64,000 nucleotides of DNA from Solirubrobacter deserti (lineage in GTDB: Bacteria > Actinomycetota > Thermoleophilia > Solirubrobacterales > Solirubrobacteraceae), in contig NZ_JAPCID010000041.1 of the NCBI RefSeq assembly GCF_027587175.1, positions 1 to 64,000 of the forward strand, given 5' to 3'. The notes beneath the pieces were generated by a model. The model ran no database searches and was not told where the DNA came from. It was given only the letters and a program-made list of their open reading frames with translations. Shown here one piece after another: positions 43,084 to 52,499 of the stretch. How positions within the stretch are numbered: position 1 is the first letter of the stretch; each line of letters starts with the position of its first letter. The translations under genes were made by a program, and so were the position numbers.

Positions 43084-45756
43084 ATGTCCGACAAGTGGGT
43101 GTACGACTTCTCCGAAGGCTCGAAGGACATGCGGGAGCTGCTCGGCGGCAAGGGCGCGAACGTCGCCGAGATGACCCGCGTGCTCGGCGCGGACCGCGTC
43201 CCGGCGGGCTTCACGATCACCACCGAGGCGTGCGTCGCCTACATGAAGGCCGATCAAACCGAGCCCGAGGGGATGGCCGACGAGGTCGCCGAGGCGCTCG
43301 AGCGCCTGCAGGAGCACACGGGCAAGCGGCTCGGCGACGACGACGATCCGCTGCTGGTCTCCGTCCGCTCCGGCGCGCGCGAGTCGATGCCCGGCATGCT
43401 CGACACGGTTCTGAACCTCGGCATGAACGACCGCTCCGTCGAGGGCCTGGCCAAGGCGACGGAGAACGATCGCTTCGCGTGGGACTCCTACCGGCGCTTC
43501 CTGCAGATGTTCGGCAACGTCAGCCGCGGCATCGACGGCGAGGCGTTCGAGCAGGCGATCGCGGACGTCAAGGCCGACCGCGGCGTCGAGGAGGACACCG
43601 ACCTCGACACGGACGCGCTCAAGGCGCTCGTCGACCGCTTCAAGGCGCTCTACAAGGAGCACACCGACGAGGAGTTCCCGCAGGACCCGCAGGAGCAGCT
43701 GCGGCTCGCCATCCGCGCCGTGTTCGACTCCTGGACGGGCGACCGGGCCAAGGAGTACCGCCGCATCAATCGCATCCCGGACGACTGGGGCACGGCGGTC
43801 AACGTCCAGCAGATGGTGTTCGGCAACAAGGGCGACACGTCGGGGTCGGGCGTGGCGTTCAGCCGCGACGAGGTGACGGGCGCGCCGGAGCCGTCCGGTG
43901 ACTTCCTGCCCAACGCCCAGGGCGAGGACGTCGTGTCCGGCGCGCGCACGCCGCGCGACATCGCGGAGATGAAGGAGTGGCTGCCCGACGCCTACGAGCA
44001 GCTGATGGACATCCTCAAGACGCTCGAGCAGCACTACGGGGACATGCAGGACACCGAGTTCACGGTGGAGGAGGGGCAGCTGTACATGCTCCAGACCCGT
44101 GACGCCAAGCGGCCGGCGCAGGCCGCGGTGCGCTTCGCGCGCGACGCCGTCGACGAAGGGCTGCTCGAGCGCGAGCAGGCGCTCATGACCGTCGACGCCG
44201 AGATGCTCACCGCGCTGCTGGTCAAGACCTTCGATCCCGGCGCGAACTACGAGGTGATCGCCACGGGCGTCCCCGCCGCTCCGGGCGGCGCCAAGGGCGA
44301 GGTGGTGTTCACGGCGCGCGACGCCATCGACGCCGCCGCCGAGGGTCGCGACGTGGTGCTCGTCCGTCCGGACACGAACGCCAACGACGTCGGCGGCTTC
44401 CACGCCGCCAAGGGCATCCTCACCAGCCTCGGCGGCAAGGCCAGCCACGCGGCGCTCGTCGCCCGCGGCATGGGCGTCCCGTGCGTGACGGCCGCCTCCG
44501 AGCTCAAGATCAACCTCGAGGACAAGTGCATCCGCGTCGGCGAGCGCACGATCGGCGAGGGCGACTTCATCGCCATCAACGGCACCAACGGCGAGGTCAC
44601 GCTCGACGACGTCCCGCTCGTCGACCCCACCGAGGACCCGGCCTTCGACGAGATCCTCAAGGCGTTCGAGACCGTGCTCGGCTGGGCCGACGATGTCCGC
44701 CGGCTCGGCGTGCGCACCAACGCGGACACGCCGGCCGATGCGCGCAAGGCGCGCGAGCTGGGCGCGGAGGGCATCGGCCTGTGCCGGACCGAGCACATGT
44801 TCATGGCCGAGGACCGCCAGCCGAAGATGCGGCGGATGATCATGTCCGGCACCCGGGACGCGCGCAAGGAGGCGCTGGCGGAGCTGCTGCCGTTGCAGCA
44901 GGAGGACTTCGAGGGGCTCTTTGAGGCGATGAAAGGCCTTCCGGTGACGATCCGGCTGCTGGATCCGCCGCTGCACGAGTTCCTCCCGAACCTGCCGGAC
45001 CTGGCGGCGCACGTCGAGCGCGCGCGGATCGAGGTCTCCGCCGACCTGGACGAGCTGGAGACGCTGCTGGAGACGACCGAGCGCATCTCGGAGGAGAACC
45101 CGATGCTGGGCACGCGCGGGTGCCGGCTCGGAATCCTCTACCCCGAGATCTACGAGATGCAGGTCCACGCGATCATGCGCGCGGCGAAGGCGATGGACGA
45201 GCCTCCGCACCCCGAGATCATGATCCCGCTCGTCGACTACGAGCACGAGATCGAGCTGATGCGGGAGCTCGTGGTCCGGATCGGGGACGAGGAAGGGCTG
45301 CACGAGATAGAGGACTACACCGTCGGGACGATGATCGAGCTGCCCAGAGCGTGTTTTGTTGCAGATCGCATCGCAAAATTTGCAGACTTCTTCTCTTTCG
45401 GCACGAATGACCTGACCCAGACGGCGCTCGGGTTCTCCCGCGACGACGTCGAGTCCAAGTTCGTGCCCGTCTACATGGAGCGCAAGATCATCGAGCGCTC
45501 GCCGTTCGAGACGATCGACAAGCCGGGTGTGGGGTGGCTCGTGCGCCTGGCCGCGTGGGTGGGCCGCGAGTCGCGTCCGGACCTCAAGCTCGGCATCTGC
45601 GGCGAGCACGGCGGCGACCCCGACTCGATCGAGTTCTTCCATATGGCCGGCCTGGACTACGTGTCCTGCTCGCCGTTCCGGGTGCCGATCGCGCGAGTGG
45701 CGGCCGCGCAGGCGGCGATCATCCATGCCAACGATCGGTCATGGGCTGACGCATGA
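43084..45756 (+). CDS. ppdK: Pyruvate, phosphate dikinase
   Basis: 890 residues, full length. It interconverts pyruvate, ATP and phosphate with PEP, AMP and PPi. N-terminal ATP-grasp (ELLGGKGANVAEMTR), swivelling His domain LTSLGGKASHAALVARGMG with the phosphohistidine near residue 454, and C-terminal PEP/pyruvate barrel with FFSFGTNDLTQTALGFSRDD and LGICGEHGGDP (catalytic Cys). A 66-base stretch at 45346-45411 has far lower GC and rare codons. Confidence 0.96.
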   Translation: MSDKWVYDFSEGSKDMRELLGGKGANVAEMTRVLGADRVPAGFTITTEACVAYMKADQTEPEGMADEVAEALERLQEHTGKRLGDDDDPLLVSVRSGARESMPGMLDTVLNLGMNDRSVEGLAKATENDRFAWDSYRRFLQMFGNVSRGIDGEAFEQAIADVKADRGVEEDTDLDTDALKALVDRFKALYKEHTDEEFPQDPQEQLRLAIRAVFDSWTGDRAKEYRRINRIPDDWGTAVNVQQMVFGNKGDTSGSGVAFSRDEVTGAPEPSGDFLPNAQGEDVVSGARTPRDIAEMKEWLPDAYEQLMDILKTLEQHYGDMQDTEFTVEEGQLYMLQTRDAKRPAQAAVRFARDAVDEGLLEREQALMTVDAEMLTALLVKTFDPGANYEVIATGVPAAPGGAKGEVVFTARDAIDAAAEGRDVVLVRPDTNANDVGGFHAAKGILTSLGGKASHAALVARGMGVPCVTAASELKINLEDKCIRVGERTIGEGDFIAINGTNGEVTLDDVPLVDPTEDPAFDEILKAFETVLGWADDVRRLGVRTNADTPADARKARELGAEGIGLCRTEHMFMAEDRQPKMRRMIMSGTRDARKEALAELLPLQQEDFEGLFEAMKGLPVTIRLLDPPLHEFLPNLPDLAAHVERARIEVSADLDELETLLETTERISEENPMLGTRGCRLGILYPEIYEMQVHAIMRAAKAMDEPPHPEIMIPLVDYEHEIELMRELVVRIGDEEGLHEIEDYTVGTMIELPRACFVADRIAKFADFFSFGTNDLTQTALGFSRDDVESKFVPVYMERKIIERSPFETIDKPGVGWLVRLAAWVGRESRPDLKLGICGEHGGDPDSIEFFHMAGLDYVSCSPFRVPIARVAAAQAAIIHANDRSWADA

Positions 45757-45817
45757 ATGCAAAGACTTCGTGCCGACTTTGCGCAGTCGGCCGAAGTCGT
45801 CGTCGGCGGCGGTCAGA

Positions 45818-46822
45818 ATGGGTCGCGTGAGCGCTCCGACCGTCAGCGATTTCGCCGCGATGCAGCAGGCCCGGGAGGCCGCGTGGCTCTCGCCGCTGGC
45901 CACGCCGTCCTACCCGGCGCGGCGCGAGCGCGAGGAGCCCCACAGCGGTGTGCGCACGCCGTTCCAGCGCGACCGTGACCGGATCGTGCACTCGAAGGCG
46001 TTCCGGCGGCTCAAGCACAAGACGCAGGTGTTCGTGGCGCCCGAGGGCGACCACTTCCGCACGCGGCTCACGCACACGCTGGAGGTCACGGGGATCTCGC
46101 GGACGGTCGCGCGGGCGCTGCGGCTCAACGAGGACCTGACGGAAGCGATCGGGCTCGGGCACGACGTCGGGCACCCGCCGTTCGGGCACCTCGGCGAGGA
46201 CATCCTCGATCGGGCGGGACGGGAGCGCTTCGGTCGCGGCTTCCGGCACAACGAGCATTCGCTGCGGGTGGTGTCCGCGCTCGAGGGCCTGAACCTGACC
46301 GAGCCGGTGCGTGACGGCATCCTGCGCCACAGCTCCGGCGCGGGCGAGCCGGCGACGCTGGAGGGCAAGATCGTCCGGCTCGTGGATCGGATCGCCTACA
46401 TCAACCACGACATCGACGACGCGCTGCGGGCCGGGATCCTCGCTGTCGAGGACCTTCCGGCCGAGGAGATCGCGATCCTCGGACCGACCGGGCCGGCGCG
46501 CATCGACACGCTTGTGCACGACCTCGTGGCGCACTCGGAAGCGGCCGGGGACATCGTGCAGAGCGAGGAGGTCGGGCGCGCGATGTACGCGCTGCGCTCG
46601 TTCATGTTCGAGCGGGTGTACCTGGGGCCGGCGCAGCGCGAGCAGGCCGAGCGGGTCGAGCGCGTGCTCCGCGGACTCTTCGACTGGTACTGCGAGCATC
46701 CGGACGAGCTGCCGCCGGGCGAGATGCCGGAGCGTGTGATCGACTATCTGGCGGGGATGACCGACCGGTTCGCGATCCGGGCCTGGACGGAGCGCTTCGT
46801 GCCGCAGGGCCTGGCGCGCTGA
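45818..46822 (+). CDS. dgt: Deoxyguanosinetriphosphate triphosphohydrolase
   Basis: 334 residues, an HD-domain enzyme that splits dNTPs into deoxynucleoside and triphosphate. The metal ligands lie in RLTHTLEVTGIS and GHDVGHPPFGHLGE, with the later D in DRIAYINHDIDD. Start ATG 45818 or GTG 45827; I use the former. Dgt next to dnaG is usual in actinobacteria. The dnaG ATG shares one base with its TGA. Confidence 0.92.
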   Translation: MGRVSAPTVSDFAAMQQAREAAWLSPLATPSYPARREREEPHSGVRTPFQRDRDRIVHSKAFRRLKHKTQVFVAPEGDHFRTRLTHTLEVTGISRTVARALRLNEDLTEAIGLGHDVGHPPFGHLGEDILDRAGRERFGRGFRHNEHSLRVVSALEGLNLTEPVRDGILRHSSGAGEPATLEGKIVRLVDRIAYINHDIDDALRAGILAVEDLPAEEIAILGPTGPARIDTLVHDLVAHSEAAGDIVQSEEVGRAMYALRSFMFERVYLGPAQREQAERVERVLRGLFDWYCEHPDELPPGEMPERVIDYLAGMTDRFAIRAWTERFVPQGLAR

Positions 46823-49293
46823 TGGCGCGCTACACCGACGAGTCACGCGAGCGGGTCCGCGACGCCGTGGACTTCGCCGAGGTCGTCGGCGCGCGCACCG
46901 AGCTGCGGCGGTCGGGCGTGAACCGGCTGGAGGGCCTGTGCCCGTTCCACGACGAGCGCTCGCCGTCGTTCGGCATCGACCCGACCGAAAAGGTCTACTA
47001 CTGCTTCGGCTGTCAGGCGGGCGGCGACGTCTTCAAGTTCGTCATGGAGACGGAGAACCTCGGCTTCGGGGAGGCGCTGGAGTCGCTGGCGGAGCGCTAC
47101 CGCGTGCCGCTCGAGCGCGAGTCCGAGGACCCGCGCGACGCCGAGAAGCGCCAGCGGCGGGAGCGGCTGCTCGGGCTGCTGGAGCGCACGGCGGCGTTCT
47201 ACGTGCGGGTGCTGTGGGAGTCGCCGGAGGCGGCCGACGCGCGCGCGTATCTGGCTTCGCGTGGGCTGGACGAGGGCGCGCTGCGGGCCTATCGCGTGGG
47301 CTTTGCGCCCGAGGCCTGGGACCGTGTCGTCGTCGGCTCGCGGCGCGCCGGCTACAGCGAGGCCGAGCTGCTGGCGGCCGGCCTGGGCCAGCGGTCGAGC
47401 CGCGGGACGCTGATCGATCGCTTCCACGGGCGCATCACATTCCCGCTGGCCGACGAGCGCGGGCGCGTGCTCGGGTTCGGCGCGCGGGCGATGAAGCCCG
47501 ACCAGAAGCCGAAGTATCTGAACACCTCGGAGGGCGAGCTCTTCCACAAGGGGCGGATCGTGTACGGGGCCGACCTCGCGCGCGCGGCGGCGGCGAAGGC
47601 GGGGCGCGTGGTGCTCGTCGAGGGCTACACGGACGTGATCGCGCTCCACCAGGCCGGGGTGCCCGAGGTGGTGGCGCAGATGGGAACGGCCCTGACGGAC
47701 GCCCAGGTGGACGCGATCGCGCGGCTGGCGCCGAAGGCGCTGTTCTGCCAGGACCCGGACCGGGCGGGGCAGGAGTCGGTGGCGAAGGGCATCGCGGCGC
47801 TGCGCGTGCACAACAAGGGGCGCACGACGCGCGCGGTCGAGTTCCGGATCGTACGGTTGCCGGCCGGGCAGGATCCGGCGGACGTCGTCCAGCAGTCCGG
47901 CGGGGACGCGTTGCGCGCGCTGCTCGAGAAGGCGGTCGCGATCGAGAAGTTCGAGGTCGAGCGGGCGCTGGCTTCGCCGGACGCGTCGACGGACGAGATG
48001 CTCGCGACGGTCGCGCCCATCATCGCGCCGATGTCGGCTTCGATCCTCAAGGACGAGCTCGTCGCGCTGGTCGCGGGGCGGCTCGGGATGGGGGAGAACT
48101 TGGTCAACGAGGCGCTGCGGCAGCCGTTCACCGCGGCTTCGCGCGGCGACATGCGCGGGGGCGGCATGCCCGGACGGGGCGGGAACCCGTCGCGCGCCGG
48201 CTGGTCGCGGCCGGCGCCGCCCTCGCAGGGACCGCCGCGATATCAGCAGGGGCCAGAGCAGCAAGGGCAGGCGCCGCCGGGCGGTCGGGCGCCGTCGGAC
48301 AGGCGCGGGTCGCCGGCTGGGCCGGCGACGGCGGGCGGCCAGGCGTCCTCGCACGGGCAGGCAGCGGGGCGCGGGCAGGCGCACGGGCAGGCGCCGCCGC
48401 ACGGGCAGTCGGCGCCGCACACGCACACTTCGCCGGCGCCGCGGCAGGCGGGCTCGCACGGCGAAGCGTCTGCGTCTCGCGAGGCGCCGTCGCGGCCGGC
48501 CGCGGCTGCGTCGTCGCCTGCGGACGACTTCGAGGGTCCGCCGCCGCCCGAGTGGGACGGGTTCTCAGGCGACGGAGAGGACGTCGATCCCGGCGCCATG
48601 GGGCCACCGAAGGATTGGAGCGAGCCGACGGCGGCGAACCCCGGGGCGCAGTCCGCGCCGCCGCCCGCCCACGAGGCGCCGCCGAGGGCCTACGAGCCGC
48701 CGCCTGCGTACCAGCCCGCGCCGCCGCAGGAGCAGGGCTGGACCCGCGAGTGGCAGCCCCGCGGTGGTGGCGGCGGTCGCCGGGGCGGAGGACGCGGGGG
48801 CGGGAACTACCGAGGCGGCGGTGGGCGCGGCGACCGTGACCGCTACCGCCGCAACGACGCCCCGCCACCTGACCCCATCGACCCGCGCGCGGTGCTGGCC
48901 AAGCGCGAGGAGGGCGAGCGCACGTTCCTGGCGTTCTGCCTCGCGTTGCCCGAGCAGGGCGAGAAGCGGCTCGCGGCGGTTGACGTCGACGACTACTTCG
49001 CCGCGCCCGTCACGCGCCGGGCCGCGGCCTATCTGCGCGGCCGGCTGCGCTCGCCCATGGGCGGCATCCCGTCGGGCGACGACGCGCTCGCCCACACGAT
49101 CGCGGCGCTCGTCGTCCAGTCCGGACGGCTCGACGCCACGCCGGCCAAGCTCGAGCTCGAGGACCTGCAGATGCAGCTCAATCGCCTCGACCGCCACATC
49201 TCCCGCGCCCGCAGCGCCGGCGCCACGGGCGTCCGCGAGCTCGCGGCCGAGCGCCAGAGAGTGCTCGACGAGATCCGCCACAAGCTGACCTGA
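46822..49293 (+). CDS. dnaG: DNA primase with long disordered RGG-rich linker
   Basis: 823 residues (usual ~600-640). N-terminal CHC2 zinc site: Cys40, His43, Cys61, Cys64. TOPRIM core: VEGYTDVIALHQAG near 268 and DPDRAGQE near 312. Between ~440 and ~685 the protein is low-complexity: Pro/Gln/Ala/Gly/His-rich, then an RGG-type stretch (GGGRRGGGRGGGNYRGGG) and RDRYRR. A C-terminal helicase-binding-like domain of ~130 residues follows (EEGERTFLAFCLALPEQGEK). The linker is in frame and uses normal codons, so it is not a cloning artefact. Confidence 0.94.
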   Translation: MARYTDESRERVRDAVDFAEVVGARTELRRSGVNRLEGLCPFHDERSPSFGIDPTEKVYYCFGCQAGGDVFKFVMETENLGFGEALESLAERYRVPLERESEDPRDAEKRQRRERLLGLLERTAAFYVRVLWESPEAADARAYLASRGLDEGALRAYRVGFAPEAWDRVVVGSRRAGYSEAELLAAGLGQRSSRGTLIDRFHGRITFPLADERGRVLGFGARAMKPDQKPKYLNTSEGELFHKGRIVYGADLARAAAAKAGRVVLVEGYTDVIALHQAGVPEVVAQMGTALTDAQVDAIARLAPKALFCQDPDRAGQESVAKGIAALRVHNKGRTTRAVEFRIVRLPAGQDPADVVQQSGGDALRALLEKAVAIEKFEVERALASPDASTDEMLATVAPIIAPMSASILKDELVALVAGRLGMGENLVNEALRQPFTAASRGDMRGGGMPGRGGNPSRAGWSRPAPPSQGPPRYQQGPEQQGQAPPGGRAPSDRRGSPAGPATAGGQASSHGQAAGRGQAHGQAPPHGQSAPHTHTSPAPRQAGSHGEASASREAPSRPAAAASSPADDFEGPPPPEWDGFSGDGEDVDPGAMGPPKDWSEPTAANPGAQSAPPPAHEAPPRAYEPPPAYQPAPPQEQGWTREWQPRGGGGGRRGGGRGGGNYRGGGGRGDRDRYRRNDAPPPDPIDPRAVLAKREEGERTFLAFCLALPEQGEKRLAAVDVDDYFAAPVTRRAAAYLRGRLRSPMGGIPSGDDALAHTIAALVVQSGRLDATPAKLELEDLQMQLNRLDRHISRARSAGATGVRELAAERQRVLDEIRHKLT

Positions 49294-49307
49294 TTTCCGT
49301 CCGACAC

Positions 49308-49323
49308 ACGAACTAGTGTTCGT
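49308..49323. promoter_or_regulatory. LexA (SOS) box upstream of the HNH gene
   Basis: ACGAACTAGTGTTCGT is a perfect palindrome and contains CGAAC-N4-GTTCG, the actinobacterial LexA consensus. It ends 6 bases before the ATG at 49330, so repressor binding would block transcription directly. Confidence 0.8.
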
Positions 49324-49329
49324 ATCGCC

Positions 49330-50022
49330 ATGGACCGCGAATGGCTCGCCGCGCAGCTTGCTGAAGGCCGCTCGATCGAGTCGATCGCCCGCGAGGCCGG
49401 CAAGTCCCCGTCGACGGTCGGCTACTGGGTCAACAAACACGGCCTGAGCTCCACCCACGCGGAGCCGCATGCGCCGCGCGGCGGGATCGAGCGTGCGCGG
49501 CTCGAGACGCTCGTCGAAGAGGGCTTGTCGATCCGGCAGATCGCCACGCGCTGTGACGTGAGCGCGACGACGGTGCGCCACTGGCTGCAACGGCACGGCC
49601 TGAGGACGCAGCCCGCCCGCTACGCCCGTGGGGACGCGCAGCGTCCGGACAGCCTGCTGCGCGAGTGCGTCAAGCACGGCTGGGGACCGTTCGTGCGTGT
49701 CGGAGCGGCGGGCACGTATCGGTGCGCGCGCTGCAACACCGAGGCGGTCACCGAACGGCGTCGGCGGGTGAAGGAGATTCTCGTCGCCGAAGCCGGCGGT
49801 TGCTGTGCTGCGTGCGGGTTCGATTCCTATGTCGGCGCGCTCCAATTCCACCACCTCGACCCCTCGACCAAGGCGTTCGAGGTGAGCCGGCAAGGAATCA
49901 CCCGCTCGTTGGAGCGATTGCGCTTGGAAGCCCAGAAGTGCGTGCTACTGTGCGCGAACTGCCACGCGATGGTGGAAGCCGGGCTGCTCAAGCCGCCAAC
50001 GGCCAGGACCGATAGCGGGTAG
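49330..50022 (+). CDS. HTH-HTH-HNH protein, predicted SOS-controlled
   Basis: 230 residues. Two similar helix-turn-helix units are predicted at residues ~5-38 (GRSIESIAREAGKSPSTVGY) and ~60-92 (GLSIRQIATRCDVSATTVRH). A zinc ribbon-like CARC segment is followed by an HNH-like nuclease domain (CCAACGFDSYVGALQFHHLD, then CVLLCANCHAMVEAG), with H-H...N...H residues and two CxxC pairs. Homing or restriction-type HNH enzymes have this form. It lies between a perfect LexA box and tRNA-Asn, with 17 bases to the tRNA. Confidence 0.8.
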   Translation: MDREWLAAQLAEGRSIESIAREAGKSPSTVGYWVNKHGLSSTHAEPHAPRGGIERARLETLVEEGLSIRQIATRCDVSATTVRHWLQRHGLRTQPARYARGDAQRPDSLLRECVKHGWGPFVRVGAAGTYRCARCNTEAVTERRRRVKEILVAEAGGCCAACGFDSYVGALQFHHLDPSTKAFEVSRQGITRSLERLRLEAQKCVLLCANCHAMVEAGLLKPPTARTDSG

Positions 50023-50039
50023 TACAACTGAAGACCCAT

Positions 50040-50111
<72 letters not shown>

Positions 50112-50118
50112 CTTTACG

Positions 50119-50143
50119 AGGCCCGCGTCCCCGACGCGGGCCT
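50119..50143 (+). terminator. Terminator after tRNA-Asn
   Basis: AGGCCCGCGTC (50119-50129) pairs with GACGCGGGCCT (50133-50143) across the loop CCC. TGTGTGTTCT follows. It starts 7 bases after the tRNA. The following 220 bases up to the next gene hold no other recognisable feature. Confidence 0.8.
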
Positions 50144-50363
50144 TGTGTGTTCTCGGGGTTGGGACCTCGCAACCGGGCGTCACGGCGCGCCAAATCGGCG
50201 GCGCTATGCACCGGTTAGAGGGACTCCCTACTGATCTGTCGGTCGGCCGACGTTAGTTTGTTGCCGAATCCGGCTAAAGAGCCTCCATTGTCAGGGGGCG
50301 GGGCGTCCCTCGCGTGGTTGAGTCGCGCGGAGCCCGTCCTGCGGAAGCAGTGGGAGGTAATTG

Positions 50364-52499
50364 ATGAGGAGAAAGGCCATTGCGGCCGTGGTCATGGCCG
50401 TGGGATGTGTCGGCATCCCGGCCGCGGCGCAGGCACAGACGCCGTCGCCGACCCCGACGCCTCAGCCGGGGGCGGAGCGGTTCGAGAAGCTGACGCTGAA
50501 CGACTTTCCCGGCGAGCCGATGAACCTTGCGGTGCTGCCGGACTCGCGGGTGCTGCACACCGCGCGTACGGGCGAGGTGCGCATCCACGACCCCAAGACG
50601 GGCCGCAATGTGCTGGCGGCGACGATCGAGGTCTACCAGCACGACGAGGAAGGTCTGCAGAGCGTCGCGGTCAACCCGTTCACGTTCGAGGACGACAAGT
50701 GGGTGTACGCGTACTACTCGCCGCCGCTGAACACTCCGGCGGACAACCCGGACACGCCGGGCTTCAACGAGGGTGACGCGCCGGACAACGGCACGGCGGC
50801 GGACTGGCAGCGGTTCAAGGGCGTGATCCGCCTGTCGCGGTACAAGCTCAAGGGCAACCGGCTGGACCTGAAGACCGAGCAGAAGATCATCGACGTGCCG
50901 GTCGACCGCGGGCAGTGCTGCCACGTGGGCGGCAACATCGAGTTCGACGCCGCCGGCAACCTGTACCTGAGCACGGGCGACGACACCAACCCGTTCTTCT
51001 CGGACGGCTACTCGCCGTTGGACGACTCGCCGGGCCGCAACCCCGTCTATGACGCGCGCCGCAGCGCCGGCAACACGAACGACCTGCGCGGCAAGATCCT
51101 GCGGATCAAGCCGAAGCGCAACAAGCCCGGCTACACGGTCCCGGACGGCAACCTGTTCAAGAAGAACCGGGACAAGACGCGCCCCGAGATTTACGCGATG
51201 GGCCTGCGCAACCCGTTCCGCTTCGGCATCGACCCGGAAACGGGCGACCTGTACGTCGGCGACTACTCGCCGGACGCCGACAAGCCCGACCCGCTGCGCG
51301 GACCGGCGGGCCACGGCCGCTGGATCATCGTCAAGAAGCCGGCCAACTATGGCTGGCCGTACTGCGCCACGCCGACGCAGGCCTATAACGACTACGACTT
51401 CGCGACCAAGACGTCGGGCCCGAAGTTCAACTGCAAGGCGCCGAAGAACGACTCGCCCTACAACACGGGCCTGACGACGCTGCCGGCGGTCGAGCGACCG
51501 GACATCTGGTACTCGTACATCCTCTCGCCGCACTTCCCGCAGCTCGAGGTCGAAGGACCCGAGGGCAACGACGGCATTGCGCCGATGGGCGGCCCCGCCT
51601 ACGTGCCGATCCGCGGCAACCGCTCGCCGTTCCGCTTCCCGGACCGTTACGCGGGCAAGCCGCTGTTCTACGAGTGGGCGCGCGACTGGACGAAGATGGT
51701 CGAGCTCAACAAGCAGGGCCGCCAGCGGGAGATCGACGGGTTCGCGCCGTTCGTGGACAACCCGATGGACATGGAGTGGGGCCCGGACGGCACGCTCTAC
51801 GTGCTCGAGTACGGCGACGGCTACTTCGCCGAGAACCCGGACGCGCAGCTGTCGAAGATCAACTACGTCCGCGGCAACCGGTCGCCGGTGGCGAAGGCGT
51901 TCGCCAGCACCAAGGGCGGGCGCGGCCCGCTCGCGGTCCAGTTCAGCTCCGAAGGCACGACGGATCCGGACGGTGACGAGCTCACCTACGCGTGGGACTT
52001 CGACGCCGACGGCAAGGTCGACAGCCGCGCCGCGCACCCGAATTTCACCTACACCAAGAACGGTGAGTTCCGGGCGACGCTGAAGGTGACCGACGAGACG
52101 GACCGGACGGCGAGCGCCGAGGTCCAGATCGTGATCGGCAACCAGCGGCCGGTGCTCGAGCTGATCACGTCGCCGAAGCCGGACGACCCGGCGACCCCGT
52201 TCCAGTTCGGCACGACCATCACCTACGAGGTCAAGGTCACCGACGACGCGCCGGTCGACTGCGCCAAGGTCACCGTGGCCTACATCCTCGGCCACGAACG
52301 CCACGGCCACCCGCAGAACTCGACCGCGGGCTGCACCGGCTCGATCACGGTCCCGCTCGACGCGGGTCACGCCGGCGCCGCGAACCTGAGCGCGATCCTC
52401 GGCGCGTCCTACACGGACGCCGGCGCCGAGGGCCAGCCCGGCCTGAACGGCAACACGCAGGTGCGGTTCACGCCGCCGGCCCCTCCGCACGGGAACTAG
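50364..52499 (+). CDS. Secreted PQQ-type sugar dehydrogenase (GSDH) with PKD domain
   Basis: 711 residues. A signal peptide (AIAAVVMAVGCVGIPAAAQA) is followed by a six-bladed GSDH-like beta-propeller at ~30-500. It includes MNLAVLPDSRVLHTARTG, HVGGNIEFDAAGNLYLSTGD and GKILRIKP, all typical of the soluble aldose/sorbosone dehydrogenase family. Next comes a PKD domain at ~505-592 (DPDGDELTYAWDFDADGK) and a further beta domain. ATG 50364 has GGGAGG 7 bases upstream; TTG 50361 is also possible. It overlaps the convergent glycosyltransferase by 32 bases. Confidence 0.87.
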   Translation: MRRKAIAAVVMAVGCVGIPAAAQAQTPSPTPTPQPGAERFEKLTLNDFPGEPMNLAVLPDSRVLHTARTGEVRIHDPKTGRNVLAATIEVYQHDEEGLQSVAVNPFTFEDDKWVYAYYSPPLNTPADNPDTPGFNEGDAPDNGTAADWQRFKGVIRLSRYKLKGNRLDLKTEQKIIDVPVDRGQCCHVGGNIEFDAAGNLYLSTGDDTNPFFSDGYSPLDDSPGRNPVYDARRSAGNTNDLRGKILRIKPKRNKPGYTVPDGNLFKKNRDKTRPEIYAMGLRNPFRFGIDPETGDLYVGDYSPDADKPDPLRGPAGHGRWIIVKKPANYGWPYCATPTQAYNDYDFATKTSGPKFNCKAPKNDSPYNTGLTTLPAVERPDIWYSYILSPHFPQLEVEGPEGNDGIAPMGGPAYVPIRGNRSPFRFPDRYAGKPLFYEWARDWTKMVELNKQGRQREIDGFAPFVDNPMDMEWGPDGTLYVLEYGDGYFAENPDAQLSKINYVRGNRSPVAKAFASTKGGRGPLAVQFSSEGTTDPDGDELTYAWDFDADGKVDSRAAHPNFTYTKNGEFRATLKVTDETDRTASAEVQIVIGNQRPVLELITSPKPDDPATPFQFGTTITYEVKVTDDAPVDCAKVTVAYILGHERHGHPQNSTAGCTGSITVPLDAGHAGAANLSAILGASYTDAGAEGQPGLNGNTQVRFTPPAPPHGN

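Noticed and set aside
40894-45726. Minus-strand open frame of 1610 codons opposite ppdK and the SDR genes
   Set aside because: It is antisense to clear family members and shows no domain; high GC removes stop codons from the opposite strand.
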